DNA of 64,000 bases from Aquila chrysaetos chrysaetos (GCF_900496995.4 NC_044004.1:82963538-83027537); one strand, 5' to 3'; counted from the stretch's first letter, positions 38,301 through 53,300 are shown. The notes: generated from the sequence alone by a model not told the origin. Numbers and translations are program-made.

Positions 38301-41300
38301 TTGTTGTTTAATGTGAAATACTAGAGCTCTCAGCACAGTTTAGTGTGGAGGCTTAGATAAAGGGTCAGTTGAGATGCTCCTTTTGAGCAGACCGTTCCAA
38401 AGATGCAGGGTCAAAGAAGTCTGTTCATGTTGGTCTGAAAGCTTACCCTATCACTTGTCTTAAAAAGTTGCAATTAAATTCTGTCATAGATGAGCACATA
38501 AAAATACGTCTTGAAATTAGAACATTTTGCAGTTCCAGGGAAAAAAAAATGAAGTTTAATCTTCTGTGTAGGTTCCAAGAATATTCAGTACCATTTCCCA
38601 CCCCCACCATCACTACCAGTAACAGTTACATTTGGGAGGGGAAGCTCGCTTTTTATTTCCTTTGTGTGAAGCATGGTCAAGACAAGGGAACACCAGCAAA
38701 TGAGACAGCTGCAAATTCAGGACTGACATGATGAATAAAATCAGTAGGAAAGATGCTGTGGTACACTTGCAATGAGTATGGACTCCACTTAGCAAGGAGA
38801 ACCCCTGCTGTGCTTCTGAGTGAAGACAGGAGATCGTATTGTCCACTGGTTTTAGGTTGTGATCTTGCAGCAGGTACACCGTTGTATCTCTGATACAGGA
38901 TCTCTGAGTCTGAGGCCTCTCTAGGCTACTGCCTGCAAGACTAGTGTCTGACTGGAGGTCTCTGAATACTTTAAGTTGTGCCTCTTGGTCTTACATATAA
39001 ATGTAGGAAGAGGAAAGGTCTGGTTCTCTGGCCTTATACAGTACAGCAGCAATGACTACTGTGGAGCTGTATCTTTTACATATTTTAGATTAAAAGGCAG
39101 TCCTGAGATCTAATGTCTTGCAGCTTGCCCAGCCTAGTAGTGAACACAAGCTCTGACAAAAAAACAAGCAATCCCAGTCGTGTAACATCAGATCCTACTC
39201 TGGTGTGGAGGAAAGTCAGCAGAGCTAAACTCGAATGCCATCAGCTGAGGGATGTGGACATATGTTTTGCTCAAAAATAGGTGCTCATATTTTTCTCTCA
39301 GGTCTAGGCTGTATAATACCATGTGATAGACCCAAATACCCCATGTAACATTAGGTGAAAAAATAGAAGAAAAGAGCTTACCATATTTTGTTATTTGAGA
39401 GTTTCATGGGAGTCTATCTGAATCCAGCTCATAAGTTTGTGAATCTGAGTTTACAGCTGGGGCTGTCACTGTACAGAGCTATAAATAGACATAATTTCTG
39501 TGGGAGTTCCAAACGGTGTCATGCAGATCCAGGAAATAAATTGCCGGATGACTTTGTTTCACTACCCTTTTGCTCTGTAGACCATTTCCCAGGGGATCAC
39601 TTACGATTTCAAAATCTCAGGAGCCTGTATTTAAACCAACCTGCCAGAGAAAAGCTCCGTCATTTCCTTCTTATTAATGCTCTTTGCGTGTAATCTGATG
39701 CATATGTGTATATAGAGGGAGCGTGGCAGAAACTCACATTACATTTAGCGATGCTACATTGAGTTCGGGAGCTTCTTGTTTTCAGTCTAGCTCAGGAGAG
39801 GGGGACAGCGGATGTGGCCTCCCTGCACATTGTAAATCTGATCCCTCTGTCATAAAGGACAGACTGGAGCCTAAAACTGGAATGAATATGACCAGGGTGC
39901 ACTTGTTCTTTTAAACATTGCACATTTAGACCAAGTAATAATCTCGCATTTTAGTTGCCTCATATGAGAGACATTTGAGCAATAGATGGGTGTCCTGAAT
40001 ATGCTTAGTAGTTGTTAGGGAACAGTCCAAATTCCTAGATATGGATGGTTAAGGTCAAGACAGGCAATAGTTACTCTGTTCATCCTTGTCAAGCTTATAC
40101 TCATTGTGTTTCATGCATGTGAGAGATGTGAGCTTTATGCAATTTGGGAAGGGGGCAGACATCAGTAGTTCACTACACCACCACCTCTGAAATGTGGTTA
40201 TTTGCCTATGGAGAAAAACTATCGTGCTCATCTGTAGGTGTCTTAAATATATTGCTGTCTCACTCCCAGCCCTTTATGGTGGCATCGTGGAAACGGTATG
40301 CCTGATTTGGGGAGATTTTCTGTTCCTGATCCTACAAGCCAACTTCAGGAGGGCTCTGTCTGAATACAGGAATGAGCCTCCTTGGCATAGATCGCAAGAA
40401 AACAGGTTCAAAAGCATTGGGCTGTGTAGGAAATGGTACATACGAGGTGCTGGTAGTTCCAAAGAAATGCTTAAAGCTCCTGAAGCATGTCTAAAATATA
40501 TTACTTTATGTGGTGAGCACAGAATACGTCGTTTGAAATTCTCAGAGGAAAGCAGACTGCAACTGCGAAGTGCTACCAGCTGGGTTGGCTTTCATTGCTA
40601 TTCAGCAATACTGCTGCCATTCCAAGCTCCTGCCAATAAGTTTTTCTTTGAAACAGTCTTCTCTTTAACTAATCATTCAAAATTAAAATCTACATGGAGA
40701 GAAAACAGGTCCTTAAGCGGGAAGGCCAAGAATGAGTCCTGAGGCAACTGTGGCTGATAAGTTAAGACCCCATCAACAGTAACCAAGAAATGGCAGCTGT
40801 CCAGTCTGCCCTGCTTTTGAGCCTGCACTTACAATATTTGACTTGTTTTCTGAAAAGAATAAAAAGACCAAGTGTTGGTGAGACCCATTTAATTGCAAAT
40901 TATTCCCCTCCTCCCCTTCTTCCGCCTACAGGTGATACGGTTTTCAGAGATACAGTTTTCTTTGTGCTTATTCCTGGAAATTCAACTCTGCAAGCCAAAT
41001 TTCTCTTTACTACCACAGTAGCAGTACCAGTGTTATAACTATATGAAAAGTCTTGATTTTGGTGGTGGTGGTGGTGGTGATGCCTTTACAGTTAGTGTGA
41101 ATTTTCTCTAAAATGGAATGGTAATAAAATGAGGCATTGCAACCTATTTTATATGTTTCTAATGGAGCTACATACAGGTACGGTTGTGACTTTCCTTATA
41201 TCATGTATATGCTGGTAGGTAAAGGAATTACTGATTCATTACTTAAGTGCTTCCGTCATAAAATAATGATTTATAGCTTTTCTTTTGTAGGTCCACGTTT

Positions 41301-44300
41301 TATTGGTTACAAAATAGACTGGCATTCCATCGGTCTGGAGATGCATGTGCTCTCATTACTGTAGGAAAGTAATTAAAGAGACAGGGCAAAGAACCTTCGC
41401 CCTATTCAGAGACCTCAGAACAGCATGAATCCTAGTATGTCTACATGAAAGCAGTTTCTGTCACTTGCAGGTTTTTCTCACAGGGCACTGAAAAACAAAG
41501 TCTAATTGCTTTGGAGACAGAATCTCACAGCTGTATTGGAATCTGACACTCTTAGGCAAAGAAATCACAAACACAAGGAATCTAAGCTTCTTTTCTGGCC
41601 TTGTTCCTCCTGAGAGGTCTCTCTTAGGACTTCATGGCCTCCCACTGTTGAGTTCCACTTTTATATGTAATGTTGGCATGTTTCGTGGTATCTTACACCA
41701 GGTTAGGTTTTGCTGACACAGGAAATGCCGAAGGATCACAGAAGTGTTTGTGGGAAGAAGTGGAACAACAAACCCTATAAATGTATGCCCCTAGCCTGTG
41801 AGCCATTGTAGCATGTGTCTGATCTTGTTGATATTTAGTGAGATGCTTCAAAGTAAAACATATCTGTAAGCATTTGTAGAATTGGGGTCTCGAATTCTAT
41901 TGCCTGTGCTTGTTCTGAGGGCATAGAATTCCTCTCTTTCCTATAAACATCATACAGCATCTATTGTTAACAGCTAACCTGTCTTTCTCTTGTTTCAGGG
42001 AACAGTACTGAAAAATGGCACAGAAACCTTTGAAGCCTGGGAGGATCCTCCTCCACCAGTCTACATGCAGTTCTACTTTTTTAATGTGACAAATCCTTTA
42101 GAAGTGCTTCAAGGTGATACTCCTCTCGTAGAGGAAATAGGGCCATACACGTACCGGTAGGACCATTTCACTATTTTCACTTCTCACTAAACCTGTGGTA
42201 TGTGTGGAAGCCAAAAAGTGGGGTCCAGAATGCTTGGGATTCCATTCTAAGAGAAAACCTAGCTGTTAATGTGTGAGTAAAAGTTTATTCAAGGGAGCAT
42301 GGTCATACACCACCCAGGCAGTACAACTAGACTGACACTCAGAGAACCTGCAATCAGTTTCAGATTAAGCCAGTGACTTCTATCAGATTTTGGGCAAGAT
42401 TTTGCTTGTGTGCTGCTGTTCCTCAGCTGCTGAACACAGAGGAAGTTGTTTGCACCCTGGCCTACTGTCTTATGAGAGGAAAAACAGTTGGGTGATGTTT
42501 GAGAGTCTGAGGAGAGGAGTGTTGCATAAAAGCGTGATTCATGTGTTCACTCAGAAATTAGTTCCTAGTTGAAGTTGCACAATTCGCATCGGTAAAAATG
42601 TGGCCAGAAAACCAGTTAGAGAGTGGTACTAAAGGGATCTTCTTCAGCCAGCCCTCACGATAAAAACTACTTAGGTTCAGACATATCTACCATTTTTACA
42701 GACAGCCGGACTTACTAAGGCCACATGCAGTATTGGAGCTTATCCAGCCTTCTGAACGCTCCCTCTGCATCGTATGGCTCCACACTGAACAGTCGGAGTC
42801 TGCTGCACATGGAGAGATTTTAAAGTCACCTTACAAATGAGTTTTCCTTCAGAGCTTCATTCTGCTCTGCGGCATGCAGCAGTGGAAACCAGGAGCAGTC
42901 CTGTGGCAGGAGGCATTACGACATCGATTTCTCATCGTCAGTCTCACTTCTGGTCACACACACTTATTCAGACCAGGCACTGGTTCAGTGCCAGAAGACG
43001 TTGTCTTTACCTAAGCTGCAAAATTATCAGAATCTGGTTGTTAGTACTTGAAAAAATACTATAGAATAAAAGGGAGAGCCTTTGTGGTAGCCTTGGTCTC
43101 TGCAGTATGTCTTGCCTTTCTGTTTCTTTCCTCCCACACCTCAGCTTTGCTTCACCCTCTGCCATCCATCTTTTCCCCTGTCTCCTCTGTATTTCAGTAC
43201 TGTGTCTGTTTAGCCTTGGCAAACTACATGTGGTACTTGGCAGAATACCTTGTATTAGATAAACCAGTAGAGCTGGAGAAAAGATACACAAGCTTTCAAG
43301 TTCCCAAGCTTTTCTTCAGGTCTCTGTAGTGTAATGCTGATAATTAGTCAGCAGTGCATTCTCTCCATCAGGAAGATAAATAGGGCCAGCTCTGGGTGTA
43401 ACAAAGCTACATGAAACCACATAGGCCCATGCTGTTCTGCACCCTGGTACTCAGTCCCCTTTGCTATGTTCTTTTTTTCCCTTTTCTTAGCTCCGAGTGT
43501 CTTCTGGGTGTCACGCACAGCCCTGTTTGTTGAGCTGCACCTTATCCATGGAAGAGTTCAGTGGGATGGACAGGGCTGGCGGTGTCGCTGGCTGGGTTGG
43601 GCTGTGCCCGAGGGGAGGCCCAGCCTGAGCTGCCGGTTTGTGGCTCTCTGGGAGAGCCTTCCCCTGCAACGCACCACAGGCTGGCTGTGAACGGGTCAGG
43701 CGATGCAGGCTCTCCCCGAATTGTTTATTGCGGTGCGAGGGAGGGAGGCTGCGCGTTCCAGCGCTGCGTGTTTCAGTTGCTTCCGGCTTGTTTGGTTAGC
43801 CTCATTTTGACATGTCTGAACAGGATTCCGCTGTGCTGTGCCCTGTCTGATAGAAGAAAGAGGAAAGTTAGCAAGTGGAGTGCTCTTTTCCAGCAGATTC
43901 TTTAATCCTTGCCTAGCTATCGCTGCCGACTGTACCAGACTGTCAGCGGTGGGTGGGGAAAGAGAGGAGGCATGTGGGAGGAGAGGGAGAAGGGAGGGAT
44001 GTTGCAGACATACCGCATGCTCGAGCCAGGGAATAAATACCAAGTTTGTCTCACAGGCCCCATGCAGCAAAGCATTAAAGACCCATTTAGGTTTAGCATG
44101 TGGCAGAACACCTAAAATGCCCTGAAATGAAGTGCATGGCTCAATGTTTTTATAAAACAGGGTATTGGGGAGAAAGGCTGGAAGTGAACTGGCCCAGACA
44201 AGCAGAGAAAAATAATCTAGTGAGGAACAGAGAGGAGGTGCGATGGCTAAATACAATCTCTTCCTGCATATTCTTCCTGCAATTCATAGTTTTGACCAGC

Positions 44301-47300
44301 ACACATTGTAAACCCAGTGAACGCAGACTTAGAGTCTGTAACAAAAATGTAGTAGTGCTTGTGTTTTTCAATCCTGGAAGTTGAATTTGCAGCATATAAA
44401 ATAATTAATTATAAAGTGCAAGGGACTTATCTGCCCAAGCCTGCTGAGTCCCAAAGAACACTTGAATATTGTCTGGTCTTGCACACATTTACAGCTTTTT
44501 GCTTTTAACATCTGAGATCCTCCTACCCGTATCCCTAATCAGGGAGTATTATTTTCCTCTCTGGCCCTTTTAGAGTTGGAGAGGCTTCTCAGGTTAACTC
44601 TGGCCTATTTTTAGGGAAGGCACTTCACAACTGTCCATTTCCATCCCCTCAGTTCAAGTCCTAGGGTATAAAGTAGATTGCTGTACAAGAGACTCTTGCC
44701 AAATCAGGCTGGAAGTGTTGCCAGACCAAAATGTTCCTAGGTGGTAGGGGATGCTGAAGAGTGGTAGATAAGCTATTTGTATAAGGAAGATGGGAAATGT
44801 TTGGTTTCTGACAAGAATAGTTTCATGGGCCTTTGCAGTTTGCTTTCAATTTGAAAGACTGAGCCAGAGTAATACAGCCTGTCATTAAGCTGCACTGGTG
44901 GATCTAGTACAGCCAGGATAGGATCTAGGATCTGAAATGAATGAGAAACATCATAGCACAGGGTCTTGCAGTATAATTGACCTTCACATCTTGGGACTTA
45001 AAATTTACACAGGAAGCAAAGCAATGTAAAAGTCAACAAACTCTTGAGTGAATGTAGACTTATGAAATACAGTGCATTTCACTTCATGTGTATGCCAAAA
45101 GGATCATCATGCCATGAGCAGGCAACCTGCCATTTCCCTTTTCAGGTTTGCCGAAGACTCATGTAGAGCTCATTTTGAGCCTGAGCCAGCCAGTTTTGCA
45201 GAACTGTATGTTTGTTGTTTGTGAAATGGTAGTGGCAACAGACTGAATTATGGTTATGACAAGTGTTTCAGAGTAATTAAGATCTGACATACTCATCAGG
45301 CCAGCAGGCAGCATTTGATGTTTCTTGCCAATTGCACTTGTTTGTCAGCAATCCTGAGTTTTATGCTACTTGTCTGAGTGCTTAGGCAGTGACAGAAGCA
45401 ACCTCCCAGGCCGTGAGTAGTTCAGTCGAATTTCTGTCACGTCCAGGATTCCTGCCTGAGAATTAAAGGAAAAGAGCTAAAATGATGCTTGTTCTGCGGT
45501 TGTGTCACATGTAAGCCCAGAATTCCTAGTGCAAAGTACTTTGAAGCCAGCAGAAAGATTCTGGTAGGTTCTTAGGTCAGGTTAATGAGACTTACATGAA
45601 GCCTACATGTTGTTCTGCTTGAGAGTGAATTTTGTCTGCAGCAAAGAGGCAAAAGTTTCATTTTCAAATTGTACTTCAAGAGCAGTCCTGTATATAGTGC
45701 CTCTAAATCCTTCTGTACTGTCTGAAATTGTTATCTTTCCTTGGAGGTTTTTAAAAACGAGGCAAAAATGTAAAGCACAATTAACATGTGTGGTGGCATT
45801 TTTGGAAGCACCCTGTGAGGTCTGATTCAGCTTACACTGACACAAAGGGCAGTTCGGTTGCTGACAGCAGCAGTAGCAAAAATGAATCTGCTCCCAAGGA
45901 ACTGAAAATCCCCCCCTTTATGTGCTCAAAGCAGTAGAATAGCCAGAAGTTAATTGCAATTAACGTTATGTGTACTCGTTTAACTTGCTTAGAGAACAAA
46001 CTCTCTTGTTTTTCAGAGAATACAGGCCAAGAGTGCACGTTCAGTTTTTGGACAATGGTACCAAAGTATCTGCTCTGAATCCAAAGACGTATGTATTTGA
46101 ACCTCAGAAGTCAGTTGGAGATCCTGAAGTGGACCTGATTAGAACAGTTAATATTCCTGCAGTGGTGAGTTCTCTTTAATTTCTGCTTGGAAATCATCCT
46201 TTATAACTAGCAGCTTGTTGCTTCATACTGTCTCTCCCTTTGTGGTAGATAAATGTGATTGAAGAACGAGAGAGGCAGTTTATGTCCAGGGCAGATACTC
46301 CATTCAGTTTTGGTTTGGACTGTTGTGGGGTTTTTTTATTATGTTTGTCCCTCGCCATACGCCTCTGGAGTATTAGTGCCTCACCCTTGCGCTGAGAGCT
46401 GACACACACTTCAGAGATGAGCAGAAATCAGGCTTGTTGGGTTTCCATGAGTAAGTGAAACTAGGCAATTAGAGAGGTGAAATGCATAGGAGAAGCTCTG
46501 ATTTTGAATGAGAAAGATTGGAATGCTTGCAGGTTTTTTTGTCAAAATTGCCTCCAAGTCTGCATCTCAAACTGAAAAAAAAAAAAAAAATTATAGCAGA
46601 GGAGTTTCAGATACAGCTGAATAAAAAGGTACTCTCCGAATGAAATTAAAGTTAAAACATGCACCCCCCAAACTGTGTTAGGTGAAAGTACTCTGCAAAA
46701 AAAGTCTCATTTTGGTGATCAGAGGCAGACAATTACTTTTGATCTCACAGAGGGATAGTAGGAGAACAAGCAGATCTAAAGCTGTCATACCTTCCAAAGG
46801 AAATTAGACTGTACTAAAATACTTGTTGGTTGTGTAACTAAGCCTTTACCCCCCATAGTAGTTTAATTGACTTCAGTTACAGGGTACATTAATTTCTACC
46901 TTTTCTCCAGCATTTCCAAAAATGTCTCATCTGATTTTATGAATGAATACGTAAATGTACCGTCTATAGTAATAGATAGGACTCAGCTTACTGAAAGTTG
47001 CAAACAATACAGTCACTGTATTCACAATTCCTCCCAGGCGTTTGAGTGGTGGTAAGAATTATCTCTTGTTCAGATGTTTGACTGTGATGTACTGTAACAG
47101 GCAGTACTAGAAGAACTACAGGTTGGTTCGAGCAAGGAATATTCCTTTCTTTTGTTTTTGCCTTTTTAAAGACGTGTTGTAAAATCACTTGTGAGCTTGA
47201 AAGGAAATATATTTTGGTATTGTTTGCATTTTGGAGAAATGGCTATTTTTTAAAAATGGCTTTTAAAAGTGTAAACCATAACTTCCTAAGAGTGAAATTC

Positions 47301-50300
47301 AAAGCATGTCTCCAGCAATAATATACTTGTGAAATTCAGGCTGTTTATAAAGCTGTTTTGCACATTTCACTTAAAATCCATTCTTAAAGACTATGGCGGT
47401 TAATGGCATGGAACTGAGCTGGTTGTGTGCCAGTGCCAGGCTGAATGGGAATCTGCAAGGGCAGGTCCCTGTGGGAGAAAAGCTGAAGAACCTGTTAGCC
47501 AGCACATTACTTGCCGCGAGTGGAAATAATGAAACTGAAAACAACAGTTGAAACATGTGCAATGCTGAAATGTGTCTGTGTTTGTATGCAGCTGGTATTA
47601 TTTATTTTACAGTAAACCTGACCATTGCTCTCTTATTCCAATCCCCTGGCAGACTGCGATGGAGTGGACCAGGTCAACCCCTCTTCAGTTTGCCACAGAG
47701 GTGCTGCTGCTTCTGTACCAAGAATCCCTGTTTACAGTTCGCACCGTGCATGAATTACTGTGGGGCTACAAAGACAGGCTCCTGTCAACCATTCATCTTT
47801 TGCATCCTGAGATCGATCCAGTATTTGGTTTCTTTAATAAGGTAACTGGTATGCAAGACTTTCTGATGCTTTAGATGGGGAATGATGTCATTGCTACAGA
47901 GTTTGGACTGACATCGCCAGCCAGTTGAGAAGGATGTGCCTGGACTGAGGCCACGAGGTAGGCTGCGGGAGTAGCAAAAGGATGTTCCCTTTTCCGTTTT
48001 GCTGTATCTAGGCACTGGCTGGTAGCACAGCTGTGAGTGTTTTATCTCACTTCCCTTTATCAGGTATGGATAAACTTCCCAAATGTGGCTGTAAACCACA
48101 CCGCTATTGTCTGTGCTCGCTTGAATAGCAGGGGCTTTGTGGGTCCAGTTGTGCAAACTATTAGAAAAATTTCCTGAGCAGTTTCTTTAGTAATTGATTG
48201 AAATTGCATGTTATTTCTGTGCTGGAGCCATTACTGGCTTCCACAGTGTTTCTGGTTGCACATTGTTTTGGGCTGTGGGGACTCCTTGTTTCCTGGAGAT
48301 CAGCTGCAGTGCTCAGGTTATTTTCTGTGGGTTTATTTTTTTGCTAAGGGCTGTTTTTTTCAGTGGCAAATTTCAAAGGAAAAAAAAGGTAAATCTAATG
48401 TTATATTTCCTTCACTTGGGAGGTGTAAGAATCTAGCCCAGTCACTTCCACCTCATTTATATTCAAGGTAGAGTTTAATGAATTGCATTTACCTCAGGGG
48501 GACTCCATCACTCCTAGGGTGGATTTGAAAGTGATGACAGCTTAAACTCCTGCCACCCCGTTGTAGTTACCAACCAGGTGTTACAGAATGAGTGGAGTGA
48601 TTAAAAACTCACGTATCTGTTTGCAGATGAATGGAACCGATGATGGAGAATATGTTTTCCTAAGTGGGGAAACGAACTACCTTAACTTCTCAAGGATTGT
48701 GGAATGGAAAGGAAAAGAGTAAGTTTTTCAGTGTGGTGTTGCGTCTGTCAAAATCTGCCCCTTTTCACATTTTGGATGAACATAAGCAGTGTTTACAAAA
48801 AAAAGAGTCCTTTTATTCTGATAGTGGTGGTGGCTCTTAGCAGCTGTAGCTTCAGACCAGCCCCCCAGTATTTTGGGATGTGTCATGTAACTACGAAAGG
48901 AAGACAGGCCCTGGCCCTTACAGAGCAGACTGCTGTGAATATTCACCTCTGAACCCGTGACTGCTCCTTGGCAGTCCAGTCCCTCCTCTAGGACACCCAT
49001 CCCAGCCACCTGTGGGGACGCTATTCCCGCATCTCAACAGCCAGTGTTCCCAGACGCCACCCTTCCTTGCTGCTCTGTACCCGGAGCCAAGGCTGGGACA
49101 CCCTGTGCCTGGGTATCTAACACTGCTTCAGGGAGCAGCGTGTGTTACAAAGAAGCTAAAGATGAACTACCTAAAGCATCTCTCTCCCATTAAACAAAAC
49201 ATCTGCCAGCAATTACATATACGGGAGGATCTCTTGCAGACTTATTCTTGCTTGCCTGGCGCCAGTTTAAATAAACTGTAGGTGCAATTTAAACCCATTT
49301 TAGTACCCTTTTTTGTTAGCGGGTATGAGGCAAGAGGACTTAGCACTGTACAGGTCTGATTCTCATTTGCTTAGACCATGAGCTGGCATCGCCTGACCAC
49401 TGCTCAAAGATCTTTTAACCCCTGCTCTCTTTGCTTCGTTTTCTTCAGGTCACTGAGCTGGTGGACAACAGAGACGTGTAACATGATCAATGGAACAGAT
49501 GGGACATCCTTTCACCCGCTGATTAGCAAAGATGAGAACATTTATATCTTTTCTTCTGATTTCTGCAGGTAAGGAGAAGAAAATGTCGCTCAGACTTTAA
49601 AGCAGAGCATTTACGTCCATTCTTCTTGGGGTTTCACGTTATTAGGCTGGTGTTTTTCCTCACGTGTTTTTATTGAACAGTATGAGTGTTCTGCATTTGT
49701 TCATGGTATGGAGGATGAGAGAGTTACACCAAAAAAAACCCAGTCTGCATCAAGTTAAGGATGTGCTACTTCCAAATAAAGTGAAAATATGGTAGATGAC
49801 TGGAAAGACAGACTGGACTGCCTTGCATGGCTAGTAATGAGGGGAATGGAAGGGTTTATATGAACCTTGCCTGAAGCTTCCTTCCTCCAAACTCTTCCTC
49901 TGTGCCCTGCTTTTTTAGAGAACCCAGATTGCCCTCTTCAGAGATTCATGACTTGACATAATGCTGTTTGAAATGCATGAAGATGCAGGAAATCTTGGTG
50001 TTTCCTTCCTTAGGTTCCACCTTGTCTCCTCCCTTGCCCATTTCCCTGTGTGTGAAGAACAAAACCTATCTGAAATTCTCTATCTAAATCAATACAGATG
50101 CGTGTTACACTAAATTCAGGACTTGCCAAATTGTTCTGCTTTCCACGACTGTGTTCCTTTCCTTGTCCTTCTCGGTAGCGTGTACCAGCACTGTCTCATA
50201 CAACACGCAGTAGCAACAGAGTGAGACCCTGAAATGCTGAAGGCAGGCGTCGGTGTCCCTGGAGCAGCACAGCTGGCACAGGATCATCTATTTTGTGCAG

Positions 50301-53300
50301 CAGCAGAATGACAAGATGCATATTTGCTGATCAAAAGCCTATTAAATTTAATACAGAAGATCATTGGAATGGGCTTAAACCAAACCTCTAGCTTATTGTA
50401 AACATAAGTTGATACACAGGCATCAGCAAAGAGACATCTGCAGCAGGTGTCGGTGTGTGCTCAAGACTAACAAATCTGGGTCTGGCTTTTCTTCCTTGCA
50501 GATCTCTTTACCTGGTGTATGACAGCTCAAGAACTGTTGCAGGCATCCCAACCTACCGCTTTGTGCCCTCTGCTATGGTGTTTGCCAACACGACGGTTAA
50601 CCCAGACAATGCTGGATTCTGTGTGCCACCAGGAAACTGCCCTGGCACTGGTGTCCTCAACGTCAGCATCTGCAAGCAAGGTATGTTACCAGGCGGTGGA
50701 AGCAGACTGGAAGGACATCAGTAGGGAACATATTTCTCCTTTCTATCTGAAATATATGAGGGCAGTTTGGTGAGGCCTGTAGAGGTATGACTGTGCTCAG
50801 TGAAATCGGTCACCAACAAGTGATTGGTTGGTTGTAAAACTGCAGTAGTGATCGGTGGCAATGTTCCTGTGAGATGCTGTCTGCTCCAGCAGTGATTTCA
50901 ATCAAGGAATCAGAAGGAAGTACCAGGATCCACAGCTTGGGCATTTATCCTCTGCTCTATTCCAGGTAGCTGTCACATCTGAGTAGTTGAATGAAAACAG
51001 TGCAAAAGACCAGCATGCAAGCTTGAGGCATGAAGCTGTGCTGATGCTGCACAAGAGAAAATTTGGCTTGTTCCGAAGACAGGGAGTCAGAGTATTGATT
51101 CGGTAGCTCCAGAATGGCCTTTTCCTTTCACTGTAAATAGCACAGTGGGAAGAATTTTGAGGTCCTCAAAGACTTCCTCGCATCCTGGTCTGCCTTTTTT
51201 AGGTGGTGACTTTCTATGTTTTCACGTTCTAGGTGCTCCAATATTTCTATCAGCTCCACATTTTTACCAAGCAGATCAAAAGTTTGTAGAGGACATAGAG
51301 GGCATGCATCCAAAAAAGGAGTATCATGAGACATTTCTGGACATCAATCCTGTAAGTGCAGCCTTTTTTAAAGAGTTATACAGGTGAATCCAAGCTCGTG
51401 GGTTTAGGTCACCTTCTTGGATGGTGTGTATTGACATAGTCCCATTGACCTCAAGGAAGCTGTACTAGTTTATGTGGAACTGATCTATTTGTGTTTGCTT
51501 GTATAGAGCAAACTTTGCTGGATAGCAAGAATTAAAATTCTTTTCCCATTGTCCCTGTGCAATTAGAGATGCCATCAGACGGGTAATGTTGAGATGAAGG
51601 GGTTAAAATATTTCTTAGAAGCAGATGAGGCTACTTTTCCTGTTCACCCTGTCATCCCAACCATTTGAGTGTTATCTTGGCTGTGTTTTCCCCAAGCTGA
51701 AGAAGCTAGGTATGTGGACCAAGAGAGTAAATCAAAATTCAGTGAATGTTGGACTCAGTTTAGATACCATGGGGCCACAAGCGGAGAGATGCAGAAGCGT
51801 GGTGATTATGTCTTCCATGGTAGTTTACAGAGTTGTTGGTATTCTCACCGTGAAATGTCAGAAATAAAGGGAGCTTGCAACTGATGGTCCATGGTTTTAT
51901 ACTTGTGGTTTAACCCCGGTAAGCAGCTGAGCACCACACAGCTGCTCACTCACTCCCCGCCAAGCAGGATGGGGGAGATAATCAGAAGGGTAAAAGTGAG
52001 AAAACTCAGGCTGAGATAAAGACGCTTCAATAAGTTTAAAAAAAAAAAAGAGAGAGAAACAAAACCAAGAAAAAGAAATGATGCAAAAAAATGCCAGTTG
52101 GTCACCACCAGCCAGTCCTCAAGCAACAGCAGCCCTGGCAAACTTCTCCCCCGGTTTTTCATCGCTGAGCATGATGTCATAAGGTATGGGATATCCCTTT
52201 GCCTGGTTTGGGTCAGCTGTCCTGTCTGTGTCCCCTCCCAGCTTCTTGCCCACCCCCTGCCTACTCACTGGCAGGGCAGTGTGAGAAACAGAAAAGGCCG
52301 TAAGGCTGTGTAAGCGCTGTTCAGCGATAACTAAAACATCCCTGTGTTATCAACACTGTTTTCATCACAGTTCCAAAACATAGCCCGATACCAGCTACTA
52401 TGAAGAAAATTAATTCTATCCCAGCTAAAACCAGTGCAACACTGATCTCTACATCCACACGTAGGGAATGCAGGTCGAGAGAAAGAGCAAAACCATGACC
52501 TGCCTAGTTTACAGAAACAGAGTACTCTGACTCATCAAGCTGTTATGTGTAGCTAAAGCAGGAGGAAATTGCATAGTTCCTCTCTTAAGGTCTAGTGCAT
52601 ATGCTGCTTGGTATCTGGTTTGGTGCCAGGTTCTTCCTGTTACCGTGCTCCTACTTACCTGGCCTTTTTTGTACTACCATAAAATGAGCTCTGCGTCTCC
52701 CTCCTCCCACTCACTCTCCAGACTAAATTTTGCTGCTTGAATGAGGAAAATATTCCTGTGCATCCAATTGGAACTCTTACTGTAGTGGTGGCATTACTGT
52801 GAGAAGTGTTTCACGCTCATTGTCTCTCTGGCCGTACGCTGCGATTGACTGTGTCAGTATCTGTTTTTCACCCTTTAGAAAGAAAGGTTTGTCTTGTGGC
52901 TGAGATTGCAGTCTCTGCAACAGTACTCAGAAACCAGAACAAAGAGCTGTAGGTGTAGCCTTTTCCAAAACTACAGCTGGATCTGGAATAAAGGGGATAT
53001 CTCTGTAGCGTAATTGTAAGTTTGCACAGCACAGCACGATGGCACCCTTATCTCTGTTGCAGCCTCTTCACATTGCCTTAATTAAGAGGCAGACTGGAAT
53101 GTAGGTATGAGTTACAAGAGTGTCTTGGTGAAGGGAAATAAATAATAACCCTAAGTAGGTCTTGTCTTGTCTTGTCAAGTCCACACCAGTGTAAATATTA
53201 GGTTATATTCTCCCAGTTCCTATTATTTCACATTTACTCTTTTTTTTCTTTTTTTTTTGACACTCTGATTTCTTCTATTCCTCAGCTGACAGGGCTTGTC

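Larger units (their letters stand above)
35299..41998. other. SCARB2: SCARB2 intron 1
   Basis: 6.7 kb. It begins with a GGGA repeat (listed separately) and carries a GGT microsatellite and a CACGTG at 37135-37140. A 182-codon + strand open frame at 40194-40742 is discussed under findings. No gene or mobile element is recognised. Confidence 0.8.

Noticed and set aside
43696-44256. 186-codon - strand open frame in SCARB2 intron 2
   Set aside because: No recognisable domain, no convincing splice or promoter context, and overlapping frames on the other strand suggest local composition.
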